Of a stretch of DNA of 64,000 bases, positions 9,569 through 18,201 are shown piece by piece (position 1 is the stretch's first letter; the number at the start of each line of letters is the position of its first letter). A program made the position numbers and the translations under genes. The notes under the pieces were generated by a model that was not told where the DNA came from, made no database searches, and saw only the letters and a program-made list of their open reading frames with translations. The stretch is from Ningiella ruwaisensis. Its GTDB lineage: Bacteria; Pseudomonadota; Gammaproteobacteria; Enterobacterales; Alteromonadaceae. The stretch covers positions 124,001-188,000 of the forward strand of contig NZ_RAHT01000005.1 of the NCBI RefSeq assembly GCF_004798935.1. The letters run 5' to 3'.

Positions 9569-10807
9569 TTAACGCTTAAGCTCTTTCACTGTTGCCAAGA
9601 GTATTTTAGCAATACCGAATAGCATCAAGTTAATCACAACAAACAAACTAACATTGAAAAAGACTTTTGGAAAAGCAGCCTCTTCTGGAAAAGTTGGTGA
9701 TTCAACAGTGACCAAATATTTTATCTGTCGATAAGCTTCAATTCGTGCTTTTTCAAGTGATACTTGAGATGATGTATAGGCTTGTAAAGCAAGCTCCAAA
9801 TCAATTCTATAATCACTGAATTGCGCCATAATTTGACTCACACTAAGATCTCGTGCATTTACTGATGAGCCGGATTCGTCCAAGTCCTCTGATGTCAGTC
9901 GAGAGCGTTCGTCTAGTAACTGTTGCTCAAGACTCTCCAATTCTGCTGCTGCCTGCAATACCAATGGTGCGTTTTCACTCATACTTGATCGCAAAGAACG
10001 AAGCTGCGCACGCTTGCTCGCAATTTGCGATTCTAAGGCATAGGTAATTTGTTGAAAAGCCATACCCTCTGCTTGTGGATCAAGCAAATTGTACTCTCGT
10101 TGAAACGCCAAAAGGTTTGCTTTGGCTTTTTTAAGCCTATCGTCAATAAGTGCATATTCATTTTTTACGAATTTAAGCTGCTCCTCCGCTAACATTTGGC
10201 TTATGTTATTGATAAAGATTTCTGCGTGACTGACAATTTCTACAGAGATTTTATGTGCCATGTCCGGCTCATATGCCTGAACCGCTACTAAAAGAATATT
10301 TGATTGATCGTCAATCTCAACTTTTACACGATTTTTATAATAGGACAAAAAGTCTTCTTGACTTGCATCCTTGCTCAGTCGACTAATCAAATCAAATTCA
10401 TTATCAGAAAAGTGTTCTCTTAACGATAACTTCTGTTCTAAATGATTCAACATATCATTTGAGTGAATAAACGCTTTCAAAAGCTGTACGTCTGGACTAT
10501 CTGAACTTACTCCAAATCCAGATAACAAAGCCATAGTTGGATCTAATGTACTTGCAGAATCTGGTGTTTCTACGATTAGTTTAGCCTGACTTTCATACCG
10601 TGGAGAAGCAATCAAGGCCTGATAGACAAAAAAGCATAAAAAAGGTAAGAGAACAAAATAGAAAAGCGGTCTTTTTGCTAATATTTTTTTTATTTTTATC
10701 GCATATTTATTTGTGTCTGAATGAAGTTTTTTACTCTTTTTTAAGAGTCGCGAGTTCTTATCTTGCTGTTGATTCATTTTCTGAGTGTCTTTCTCATCTT
10801 TTGTCAT
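9569..10807 (-). CDS. KpsE-like polysaccharide co-polymerase / capsule export inner-membrane protein
   Basis: This 412-residue protein has the co-polymerase layout: a cytoplasmic N-terminus, a transmembrane segment at about 48-66 (PLFYFVLLPFLCFFVYQAL), a long periplasmic coiled-coil domain, and a second transmembrane segment near 385-405 preceded by the Pro-rich stretch PTFPEEAAFPKVFF. There is no cytoplasmic tyrosine kinase domain, so it fits KpsE/CtrB-type partners of ABC exporters better than Wzc. Its ATG overlaps the kpsT stop as ATGA. It probably bridges the KpsMT transporter and the SLBB outer-membrane protein encoded upstream. Confidence 0.88.
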   Translation of the reverse strand: MTKDEKDTQKMNQQQDKNSRLLKKSKKLHSDTNKYAIKIKKILAKRPLFYFVLLPFLCFFVYQALIASPRYESQAKLIVETPDSASTLDPTMALLSGFGVSSDSPDVQLLKAFIHSNDMLNHLEQKLSLREHFSDNEFDLISRLSKDASQEDFLSYYKNRVKVEIDDQSNILLVAVQAYEPDMAHKISVEIVSHAEIFINNISQMLAEEQLKFVKNEYALIDDRLKKAKANLLAFQREYNLLDPQAEGMAFQQITYALESQIASKRAQLRSLRSSMSENAPLVLQAAAELESLEQQLLDERSRLTSEDLDESGSSVNARDLSVSQIMAQFSDYRIDLELALQAYTSSQVSLEKARIEAYRQIKYLVTVESPTFPEEAAFPKVFFNVSLFVVINLMLFGIAKILLATVKELKR

Positions 10808-11454
10808 AGTGATTGATACTTCTTGATGCCTTCATCCAAGTCTTCATAATAGTATAATTTGCCTTTTTCTATAATGATGGCACTCTCACAAAAAAGTCTA
10901 ATTTCACTCATATCATGACTTACCATAATCACCTTAGCCTCTTTACTCTTTTCAACCAGCGCCTGCTTCGCACGCGATCTAAATTTTGTATCTCCTACCG
11001 AAGTTACTTCATCAATTAAATACACATCAAAATCGATGTTGATTGAACACGCAAAAGCCAGTCGAGGTCGCATGCCACTGGAATAGCTTTGTACGGGTAA
11101 ATCAAATTTTGCTCCCAATTCTGAAAATTCCAACACTCTTTCTTCATAAGCTGATAAGTTTGCCACGCCGTTAATTCTGCCAATAAATCGAGTATTTTCA
11201 CGGCCAGTCATTTTGGGATGGACACCAGCTGCCAATGCCACTGGCCAAGATACACTCAACTCGGTGCTAATCTCACCTTCGTTTGTATATTCACTTGCTG
11301 CAATTAGTCTAAACAATGTTGATTTTCCTGAGCCATTTGCTCCCAATATTGCAACATTTCGATCAGTCGGAATATCAAACGAAACATTCTTAAAAATATA
11401 TTGATTGCCTAAGCGACTTGGATAATATTTAGTTACGTTTCTAAGGCTTATCAT
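10804..11454 (-). CDS. kpsT: capsule ABC exporter ATP-binding subunit
   Basis: This is the ATPase subunit that powers polysaccharide export through KpsM. It has Walker A GANGSGKST, the signature SSGMRPRLAFA, Walker B VYLIDEV and the switch SHDMSE. I place the start at the ATG at 11454 (MISLRNVTKYYP), which overlaps the kpsM TGA as ATGA and gives 216 residues. The frame could also begin at a TTG 21 bp upstream, but KpsT proteins normally start near this point. It has no C-terminal sugar-binding extension of the Wzt type, so export should not depend on a modified chain end in the Wzt manner. Confidence 0.93.
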   Translation of the reverse strand: MISLRNVTKYYPSRLGNQYIFKNVSFDIPTDRNVAILGANGSGKSTLFRLIAASEYTNEGEISTELSVSWPVALAAGVHPKMTGRENTRFIGRINGVANLSAYEERVLEFSELGAKFDLPVQSYSSGMRPRLAFACSINIDFDVYLIDEVTSVGDTKFRSRAKQALVEKSKEAKVIMVSHDMSEIRLFCESAIIIEKGKLYYYEDLDEGIKKYQSL

Positions 11455-12242
11455 CTGCTGACTGCCATTTTCCAAAAAGCGTTATAAACGGCTAGTCCTC
11501 CGAATAAGAGTGTAAGTGTTGTAAGAAGCAAAAACTGGAGACTCACGCCCTCGTTTCCATATGAGAATGATGCACCGTATCTTGCTAACTCAATAGCGTG
11601 TAAAATGGGGTTCCAATCTAAGAATTTCCAATATTCTTTTGGAATGTCCTGTAGCGAAAAAAAAACAGCAGAAATGAAAAATAACGGCCTTGTTGCAAGT
11701 TGACGCACTTTTTTTACTTCACTGATATACATTTCAAGAATCGAAAAAAACAACCCTAATGATGCAGCAAGGACGATGACAGAAAACAAACATAATAAAA
11801 ATAGCAATGCGTTATCCATCTGTATTTCAATACCCATGTAATACATGAATACACCCACACCGAGTAATGTAAACAGTTTTACCAGCGTTTCAAAAATTAA
11901 TGCCGCAATTATTGAGCTTATAGGTTGTACTTGTCTGAATGAATACAAGGATTTATTTTTAGATACCGCTTGAACAGTGCCATTCAATATTTGTAAAAAA
12001 CCCTGTATAAACAGTATACCAACAGCCATAAATGTGAAAGTCGATAATGTATGCGTTTCCTCGCCATTGATTAACCCCCTCAGAAAAGCGAGAGCGATTA
12101 TAAACAATAAAGGATTGATAACTGCCCAACTTATGCCGAGCTTGTCATTAAAACCCGTCCTGACTTCGCGCATTAGCAGAGCGAAGATTACGTCCTTCCA
12201 TATTTCCCAATTACTTCTCTTTAATACCGTTGTTGAGGACAT
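11451..12242 (-). CDS. kpsM: capsule ABC exporter permease
   Basis: This ABC-2 type permease of 263 residues has six predicted membrane segments. Its N-terminal region EIWKDVIFALLMREVRTGF is typical of KpsM and Wzm proteins. It forms the inner-membrane channel together with KpsT. The gene starts 20 bp after the SLBB export gene and ends in a four-base overlap with kpsT. The family call is secure. Whether it carries a lipid-linked or undecaprenyl-linked glycan is not visible in the sequence. Confidence 0.92.
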   Translation of the reverse strand: MSSTTVLKRSNWEIWKDVIFALLMREVRTGFNDKLGISWAVINPLLFIIALAFLRGLINGEETHTLSTFTFMAVGILFIQGFLQILNGTVQAVSKNKSLYSFRQVQPISSIIAALIFETLVKLFTLLGVGVFMYYMGIEIQMDNALLFLLCLFSVIVLAASLGLFFSILEMYISEVKKVRQLATRPLFFISAVFFSLQDIPKEYWKFLDWNPILHAIELARYGASFSYGNEGVSLQFLLLTTLTLLFGGLAVYNAFWKMAVSR

Positions 12243-12262
12243 ATTAAACTGTAAACTATAAT

Positions 12263-14035
12263 TTATTCAGTGAGATCAAGCGCAACATTCGCTGTAATCG
12301 CTAACTGATAAAGAATTTGTGTAATATCTTTCACAGACTGCATAATTTTTTCGTCTGTTTTAGGTAACACTAATATTTGATCTCCTGGTTCCAAGATTGT
12401 TTTTTGGGAACTTCCAATCCAATAAAAGCCATTCTGAGGGTTTATGGATTCGGTTAAGCCATTGGCTTTTACAATTACAATGCGTTCATCATTGGCACGT
12501 TCAGTGAAGCCACCTGCCCACGCGACGTAATCACTTACTTCTGCTTGTGCGTTGTACACTAGTGCCTGCGGTAATAAAACCTCTCCAGAAACCTGTATAA
12601 GCTCGCTTCTAATAGGAATAACAATCTCATCACCCTGCTCGAGTCTGATGTTAGCTACTTTACCATCTTCTGCAATTACGACTTTCCCCAAGGGCTCTAC
12701 TCGTCTTGCCCTCTCAATAAACCGTGATACTAACTCAGCTTCACTTGCCCTGATAGACGCCTCCCCACTGCTAGATGCTGGAGAAGTAAATACACTGCGT
12801 TCTAATCTTTGTAGGGATTCTTCTAATAAGACTTTTTGCTGTAAAGCGACACTTTCCCGCTTGAGAAAAACATTTTCAAAATCCGCCTCTTGCGGTTTGA
12901 TTTCGATGTGATTAAGGAGCTCTAGCAACTTAGTCCCTTTACGCACGGTATAAAACGATGGTCCCTCGTAACTACCAGATAATTGCACGCTAATTACTTC
13001 AGGTCGAGTATCATCATTAAAAAGTACCTCATCACCATCCATCAATTCAAAATCAGTGAACTTTTCTATGGGCATATATACCGTAATTGGTCCGTTCGCC
13101 CTATTTCCTGATACAGCGACGTGACTTGCGCTATTCAAGGGACGTGATAATTCCATTAAACGGCCGCCAGAAAGTTCGTTAGATAATAATTCAAACATTA
13201 CTGGATTTCTGGCTTCACCCTCCACGATAACAGTGGATTGTTGCTTACCAACTAAGATCACATCATCATCTTGAAACGAAATCGATGGGAGAAAGCCTTC
13301 TGTCAAAAATCGATAAAGATCTATTTGTTGAATAACTTCACCAGCACGCAATACTTCTATATCTCTAAAACTGCCCATAGTCGTGTCAATTCCACCTGCA
13401 CTAGCTAAATAAAAAAGCAGTGAATCGGCAGAGAATCCTGCATATTGACCAGGTTGATTGACCGGTCCAGAAACATATACGTTAACCGGAGTGGCTGTGA
13501 GCAAGTTCACATACATATTTACGTTGTTAGGAAAGACACTTTTAATCTTCGATGTCACTATTTGATTGACTTGATTTGCTGGCGCGCCCTCAAGTTGTAC
13601 AGGTCCTACATCTTTTATAAAAACATTTCCAGCATTATCAACAGTGAGAATTTCTTCTCGATTGACGGTGCCCCACATCTGCACACTTATCTTATCTCCG
13701 GGAGCGACGCGATAAGCACTGTTTAAACCATCAGATCGCGTTGAAAAATTACCGCCTGAAAAAAGGCTCTCGCCGTAAAGTTTGACTTCTGAGGAATCAT
13801 TTAAAGCGGAGTTATAATTCTGCGCCTGATTCATTGAAAGCTGATTATTCTGACGGCCAGTGTTTCTACCTTCTGTTTGTATAAATTGTGAGACATCTAT
13901 ACGTTGAGACTCAGACGCTTGTCTCGCCTGTTGCAACTGTTCCTCTGTTAGATTCTCTTGCGCAAAAACGAAAGAAAATGAAAAAACCAGTGTTAACAGC
14001 GCTAAGGATTTACTTAATTTTAGTCTATTAATCAT
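12263..14035 (-). CDS. outer-membrane polysaccharide export protein (SLBB, Wza/KpsD-like)
   Basis: This periplasmic and outer-membrane export protein has a signal peptide (KSLALLTLVFSFSFVFAQ), an export domain at about residues 110-190 (YRVAPGDKISVQMWG), and several SLBB repeats, for example VNVYVSGPVNQPGQYAG. A long Glu- and Ser-rich linker precedes further SLBB units at the C-terminus. There is no lipobox, so unlike Wza it is probably not acylated. I chose the ATG at 14035 (590 residues). It overlaps the upstream lipoprotein stop and has AGAGGA nine bases before it. An extended frame up to 14146 would run deep into that gene. It should form the outer-membrane exit for KpsMT-exported glycan. 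Confidence 0.9.
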   Translation of the reverse strand: MINRLKLSKSLALLTLVFSFSFVFAQENLTEEQLQQARQASESQRIDVSQFIQTEGRNTGRQNNQLSMNQAQNYNSALNDSSEVKLYGESLFSGGNFSTRSDGLNSAYRVAPGDKISVQMWGTVNREEILTVDNAGNVFIKDVGPVQLEGAPANQVNQIVTSKIKSVFPNNVNMYVNLLTATPVNVYVSGPVNQPGQYAGFSADSLLFYLASAGGIDTTMGSFRDIEVLRAGEVIQQIDLYRFLTEGFLPSISFQDDDVILVGKQQSTVIVEGEARNPVMFELLSNELSGGRLMELSRPLNSASHVAVSGNRANGPITVYMPIEKFTDFELMDGDEVLFNDDTRPEVISVQLSGSYEGPSFYTVRKGTKLLELLNHIEIKPQEADFENVFLKRESVALQQKVLLEESLQRLERSVFTSPASSSGEASIRASEAELVSRFIERARRVEPLGKVVIAEDGKVANIRLEQGDEIVIPIRSELIQVSGEVLLPQALVYNAQAEVSDYVAWAGGFTERANDERIVIVKANGLTESINPQNGFYWIGSSQKTILEPGDQILVLPKTDEKIMQSVKDITQILYQLAITANVALDLTE

Positions 14036-14435
14036 TCGCATCAGTCCTCTCATAAAAATCTGAAAGTACCTGATCAACTTCAAAAACAACTTGCTCGTCT
14101 GGCGTTTTGCAAATAAGTTTTCTGATGCTCTGACCATTGAATACACGACATTCGTTGCCGGCCGCAGAGAAGTAGGACTTTCCGGCAGTAAATGTTGTTC
14201 CTGACATCCTGATACCCATATTCTCTTCCAAAGTGAATAGGTTTTCGTCCATTTCCACTATTTGAAATTTTGATGAAATGGCCTTTTCAGAAACTAATGG
14301 AACTGTCGCCTCGGGTTGCTTAATTGATGAACAAGCTCCTAGGAACATCAGAGAAAATGCCACTGCCAATTTGTGCGTATGGGTGCGTTTAAAGTGAAAA
14401 GCCAAAGGCGATAGAGAAAAAACCGTATATTGCAT
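14028..14435 (-). CDS. small lipoprotein in the capsule operon
   Basis: This 135-residue protein has a late signal peptide ending in the lipobox FLGAC, with Cys at about position 35. It should be lipid-anchored, probably to the outer membrane. The mature part is about 100 residues with two further cysteines (NECRVF and KLICKT) that could form a disulfide. I do not recognise the family. Its stop overlaps the start of the SLBB export gene, so the two are probably co-translated. Because that export protein lacks a lipobox, this lipoprotein may help anchor or assemble it, which is inference from position. Confidence 0.75.
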   Translation of the reverse strand: MQYTVFSLSPLAFHFKRTHTHKLAVAFSLMFLGACSSIKQPEATVPLVSEKAISSKFQIVEMDENLFTLEENMGIRMSGTTFTAGKSYFSAAGNECRVFNGQSIRKLICKTPDEQVVFEVDQVLSDFYERTDAND

Positions 14436-14455
14436 TTAAAATGTTAAAACCATTG

Positions 14456-15520
14456 CTATTTCGCTCTCAGTTTTCTTATAAAACTCAGGATAGTCCAAAT
14501 ATTTTGTAAAACAAAGCTATAGACGATCAAGGTAACGATAAACAAAGAGAACATTATATATTCAGCGACATTATATATTTCACCGACTATGCCAACAATC
14601 GCGCACAAAAGCCCCAGAGCCAATATAGCTAACAGTGCTTTGTGAGATGAGAGACCGGCACGCATGAAAATATTATGAAGATGCTGACGGTCTGGTCTTA
14701 GCATAGACTGACCTTTTCGGGCTCGTCGATACATAATTGCTGCCATGTCCAGAAGGGGTAAGCCTATAATCCAAACAGCAGTAATCGGTCTTATGGCTTG
14801 AGTGCTACCTTGCGTATAGTCCACTAGCAACCAAACAATAGTGAGTCCGACAAACATACTACCACTGTCACCCATGAATATCTTATTTCCTTTAAAACCT
14901 TTCATACTCAAATTAAAAGCTAAAAAAGGAACAATCGCGGCAACCATCATCATAGGAGTCATAATTAAATGCCCATTATTTGAGGCAACTAATAAAAACA
15001 CGACAGCTAATAATACAATTAGGCTTATACCACCTGCTAAGCCATCAATTCCATCAATCATATTAAAAGCGTTGACTACACCAACCACGCAAACCATGGT
15101 GAAAAAATAACCTGATATGTCGAGTTTTATATCACCAATAGAAAAAATGTCGCCCAGATTCATTATTGAATTTTGCGCAACCCACACCATTATCGATGCT
15201 ACCAAAAATTGACATATCAACCTGCCCTTGGCACTTAAATCAAACTTGTCGTCCAGCATACCCAGCAGTACGATTAAAAACGAGGCGGTAAAAAATAATC
15301 CACTTCGCTCATACCATACATCAAAAAGTAAACTAGCCACCAGCACTGAACTAAAGATTGCCAAACCGCCAGTAAGCGGCACTGTGCCATTGTGATGTTT
15401 CCTTGCACTGGGATGATCTACTAAACCTAGTTGATGTGCTAGAGGACTCATAAAAAGCAACATCACTAATGCTAGTGCAAACGTAGTGAGCAGAGGCATT
15501 AATTCGAGATATAAAAACAT
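14456..15520 (-). CDS. WecA-like undecaprenyl-phosphate sugar-1-phosphate transferase
   Basis: This polytopic enzyme of the MraY/WecA family starts glycan synthesis by moving a HexNAc-1-phosphate onto undecaprenyl phosphate at the inner membrane. Family motifs are intact: DHPSARKHH near the N-terminus, NMIDGIDGLAGG, FMGDSGSMFVG, and the cytoplasmic loop ending in RPDRQHLHN. About ten or eleven membrane segments are visible. I placed the start at 15520 because it gives the same spacing to GLVD as E. coli WecA; the frame stays open to 15553. It is the first gene of the capsule operon. The sugar, GlcNAc or another HexNAc, is not certain. Confidence 0.88.
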   Translation of the reverse strand: MFLYLELMPLLTTFALALVMLLFMSPLAHQLGLVDHPSARKHHNGTVPLTGGLAIFSSVLVASLLFDVWYERSGLFFTASFLIVLLGMLDDKFDLSAKGRLICQFLVASIMVWVAQNSIMNLGDIFSIGDIKLDISGYFFTMVCVVGVVNAFNMIDGIDGLAGGISLIVLLAVVFLLVASNNGHLIMTPMMMVAAIVPFLAFNLSMKGFKGNKIFMGDSGSMFVGLTIVWLLVDYTQGSTQAIRPITAVWIIGLPLLDMAAIMYRRARKGQSMLRPDRQHLHNIFMRAGLSSHKALLAILALGLLCAIVGIVGEIYNVAEYIMFSLFIVTLIVYSFVLQNIWTILSFIRKLRAK

Positions 15521-15553
15521 ACTAAATACCATTCCTTGGCAAGGTTGATGCAA

Positions 15554-15956
15554 CGTTCAATGCGAGACTTTTCGCAAGGCGCGACGATACAAATGTTGAT
15601 ACCAATGTTTTATAAATGATCTTTAAAATAGATATTGCAATATAAGCAACATTAAAACTACTAATTATCAAAGCGCGTTCCCATATTTTATTATGATTTT
15701 TTTAGTAACAGTGTCAATGCGGTTATTTATGCAATAAGTGCTCCAAGCATAATAAAACGTCTTTTTTAAATCCACGCAAGAGTATAGCAATAAGATTATA
15801 CCTAAAGCTATAAAATAGTATTATTGCTCTAAAATTATGCAAAAGCTTAACATATCCCTTACCTCGTGTGATCATCTCTAAAAATCTGCTATACATTTTT
15901 AGTCTTATAGCCTGACGTTCACAAAATAAACAATCTATCGGTCATCTTAAAGAAAC
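15554..15956. other. AT-rich divergent intergenic region
   Basis: About 490 bases separate the capsule operon (minus) from the peptide transporter (plus). The stretch is strongly AT-rich. I found no open reading frame with a ribosome site, no tRNA, and no JUMPstart/ops-like element. A TATAAT occurs on the minus strand near 15795-15801 without a convincing -35 partner. The capsule operon promoter must lie here, but I cannot place it. Confidence 0.5.
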
Positions 15957-15986
15957 TTGCTCGGTTGAGAGTTTTAATTGCATAAT
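15957..15986 (+). promoter_or_regulatory. candidate sigma-70 promoter of the POT transporter
   Basis: TTGCTC and CATAAT (five of six to TATAAT) are separated by 18 bases, about 55 bases upstream of the transporter ATG. The -35 match is weak, so this is only a candidate. Confidence 0.35.
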
Positions 15987-16041
15987 GCCTCCGACACTTT
16001 TGAAATGCGTCGCTAAATAACAACAATAAGAAGGGAAAATC

Positions 16042-17628
16042 ATGTCGACAGACTCAGCAGCAAAACTGCCCACAGAAAAACAATTCCTCGGCCATCCATT
16101 TGGCCTTGTCACCGTCTCGGTCACTGAAATGTGGGAACGCATGAGCTATTATGGCATGCGCGCGCTTTTAGTACTGTTTATGACTGCTTCTATACAAGAA
16201 GAAGGCCTAGGTATGACGGTAGCCGCAGCATCTGCAATTTATGGCCTTTACACTGGCGCGGTATACTTTTTTGGTTTACCTGGTGGCTGGTTAGCAGACC
16301 GGCTTTTCGGCAGTCAAAAAGCCGTATGGTATGGCGGCATTATCATCATGATAGGCCACATCATTCTTGCTATTCCGTCTGAATACAGCTTTTTTATTGG
16401 TTTAATCTTTGTCGTGCTAGGAACAGGCTTACTCAAACCTAATATCAGCGCGATGGTAGGGGCAATGTACACGCCAGACGACCAGCGCCGAGACAGCGCG
16501 TACACTATTTATTACATGGGCATAAATTTAGGCTCAATTATCGGCTATTTTGTATGTGGCTGGCTGCAAGTAAACGCAGGCTACCACTATGCATTTGGCG
16601 CGGCAGCAGTGGGAATGGGCTTAGGTTTAGTCCTTTATAAAATGACAGGCCGTCACATTGCCGGTATTTTAGAAAAACCAACTCAACCGCTCTCTCCTGT
16701 TGCAGCAAAACGCGCTTACATGGGGATCTGGGCGTTTGTCGCTTTTGTCGCTATTGTTGCCGCTTTATTAATGAGCGGTACTATTGGTTTTGATCCCACC
16801 TTCGTTGCGCAAAATGTTGCCGTTATCATTGGTTTGGTATTCTTAGGCTATTTCAGTTTTATTTATATAAGCGGCGGTTTAAATGGTGATGAGAAAAAAC
16901 GCATGCTTGCCTTGTTTCTCATTTGCATTGCGTCAATCTGTTTTTGGGCGGGTTTTGAGCAAGCGGGTTCATCGTTAAATCTTTTTGGTCGTGATTATAC
17001 CGAGCGTATGATGGGTACCTTTGAAATTCCACCGGCATGGTTTCAGTCAGCCAACTCCATCTTCATTATTATCTTGTCGCCATTTTTTGCTTACATGTGG
17101 ATGGCACTGGGCAAACGCATGATAGAGCCAAGTTACAGCATTAAATGCGCCCTTGGTTTGATGATTATGGGCTCTGGATTTATCGTTATGTTTTTTGCCG
17201 CGCAAATAGCGGCAAGCGGGCTTAAAGTCGCACCACATTGGTTAATCACTACGTATTTCTTGCATACGGTGGGTGAGTTATTGCTAAGCCCGGTTGCCCT
17301 TAGCGCCGTCAGTAAATTATCGCCAAAACGCTACGCAGGCCAAATGTTCGGTGTATTTATTTTAACTTACGCTATGGGAAGTATCGTAGCAGGTTTATTC
17401 GCCGGCCGCTTTGATCCTGAAGCGGTAGAGCAAATGCCAGATCTTTATTTACAAATTACCTTCTTTGCTATGGCTGTTGGCTTGGTACTGTTAGCTTTTA
17501 GCTTTGTTACCGGCAAATGGGAAAAGCTTGCAACTCAACGGCTACGGCGGTCGAATAAGCGTAATCCTGTCGTTTACAACTTAAGGGCGATTTTTATCGC
17601 CCTTTTTCGTAGAATCTCGACAGAGTAG
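16042..17628 (+). CDS. POT/PTR2 family proton-dependent di/tripeptide transporter
   Basis: This proton-coupled oligopeptide importer has the family ExxER motif in EMWERMSYYGMRALLV near residue 30 and about fourteen membrane segments. It also has the PTR signature GTGLLKPNISAMVG near 130 and the FWAGFEQAGSSLNLF segment near 305. The ATG follows AGAAGGG. The reading frame is odd at its end: the last residues, roughly from RRSNKRNP onward, read through a GC-rich hairpin with a T tract (17583-17607) that looks like the gene's own terminator. The true C-terminus may have been extended by a small frameshift. Function as a peptide transporter is well supported. Confidence 0.92.
   Translation: MSTDSAAKLPTEKQFLGHPFGLVTVSVTEMWERMSYYGMRALLVLFMTASIQEEGLGMTVAAASAIYGLYTGAVYFFGLPGGWLADRLFGSQKAVWYGGIIIMIGHIILAIPSEYSFFIGLIFVVLGTGLLKPNISAMVGAMYTPDDQRRDSAYTIYYMGINLGSIIGYFVCGWLQVNAGYHYAFGAAAVGMGLGLVLYKMTGRHIAGILEKPTQPLSPVAAKRAYMGIWAFVAFVAIVAALLMSGTIGFDPTFVAQNVAVIIGLVFLGYFSFIYISGGLNGDEKKRMLALFLICIASICFWAGFEQAGSSLNLFGRDYTERMMGTFEIPPAWFQSANSIFIIILSPFFAYMWMALGKRMIEPSYSIKCALGLMIMGSGFIVMFFAAQIAASGLKVAPHWLITTYFLHTVGELLLSPVALSAVSKLSPKRYAGQMFGVFILTYAMGSIVAGLFAGRFDPEAVEQMPDLYLQITFFAMAVGLVLLAFSFVTGKWEKLATQRLRRSNKRNPVVYNLRAIFIALFRRISTE
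17583..17607 (+). terminator. intrinsic terminator overlapping the end of the POT gene
   Basis: AAGGGCGAT and ATCGCCCTT form a perfect 9-bp stem with a TTT loop, and the T tract follows directly. The hairpin lies inside the annotated frame, 19 bases before its stop codon. Confidence 0.75.
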
Positions 17629-17650
17629 ATATAATGTATGAGCCGAATTA

Positions 17651-17776
17651 GAATCGTTATTGAGAAGAGCATTCCTCAAAATAAAGAAGCTTCAAGCTCA
17701 TTCGTGAGACGCTTGACAAAAACATCCCTGTTTTTTGACAATTTATTTTGAGGAATGCTCTTCTCAATAACGATTC
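17651..17776. repeat. long palindromic intergenic element, copy 1 (35-bp perfect arms)
   Basis: The 35-nt arms at 17651-17685 and 17742-17776 are exact reverse complements and flank a 56-nt core. On the minus strand the core carries two small hairpins: AAAACAGGGATGTTTT, then GTCAAGCG, then CTCACGAATGAG. The same layout is found in copies 2 and 3. The element lies between the POT gene and a small plus-strand gene. It encodes no protein and no transposase is nearby. Confidence 0.85.
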
Positions 17777-17853
17777 GAAACGGTCCTAACAGTCACAATA
17801 TGCTATGGTAAATGAAATTAATAACGCCAATTCTTTGATAAAAAAGGAACGAT

Positions 17854-18201
17854 GTGAAGATTTATACCTCCACAAAAAAAATACCGGGTCTTGAGAATTT
17901 GCCGCTTACTGAGCGAATGCGCATCATTGAACAAGCGTCGAATAAAATGCCGGTTCCGGAAAAAACCTTATTAAACATTCTCAAGCTTTTGGTCTTAATA
18001 CCTGTATTTGTATTGGTTTTGCGAGTAGTCGAGAGTTGGTGGTCACTGGCATGGGCAGCGCTCATACTTTTACTCTATCCTTTATTAGTTAAGCCCTTAC
18101 AATATTCCATGGCAGTCAAGCATTTACCGCCGCAGCCTAAACAAAACGCAGATGCAGATACGCAAAAGGGAACACCCTCAAACAAAAAGGATGATGAATG
18201 A
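17854..18201 (+). CDS. small two-helix membrane protein of unknown function
   Basis: This 115-residue protein starts at a GTG preceded by AAAGGA. Residues about 42-60 and 64-82 form two closely spaced hydrophobic helices ([15 protein letters not shown] and [16 protein letters not shown]). The N-terminal 40 residues and the polar C-terminal tail should both face the cytoplasm. I do not recognise a family. The stop overlaps the galE start as ATGA, so it is co-translated with galE. Confidence 0.75.
   Translation: MKIYTSTKKIPGLENLPLTERMRIIEQASNKMPVPEKTLLNILKLLVLIPVFVLVLRVVESWWSLAWAALILLLYPLLVKPLQYSMAVKHLPPQPKQNADADTQKGTPSNKKDDE

Noticed and set aside
14036-14146. 37-residue N-terminal extension of the SLBB export protein
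   Set aside because: It overlaps the lipoprotein gene and would place the signal peptide inside the protein. The ATG at 14035 has a good ribosome site.
17641-17780. Insertion sequence or MITE with terminal inverted repeats
   Set aside because: No target-site duplication was visible, arms differ between copies, and the conserved part is in the centre rather than at the ends.
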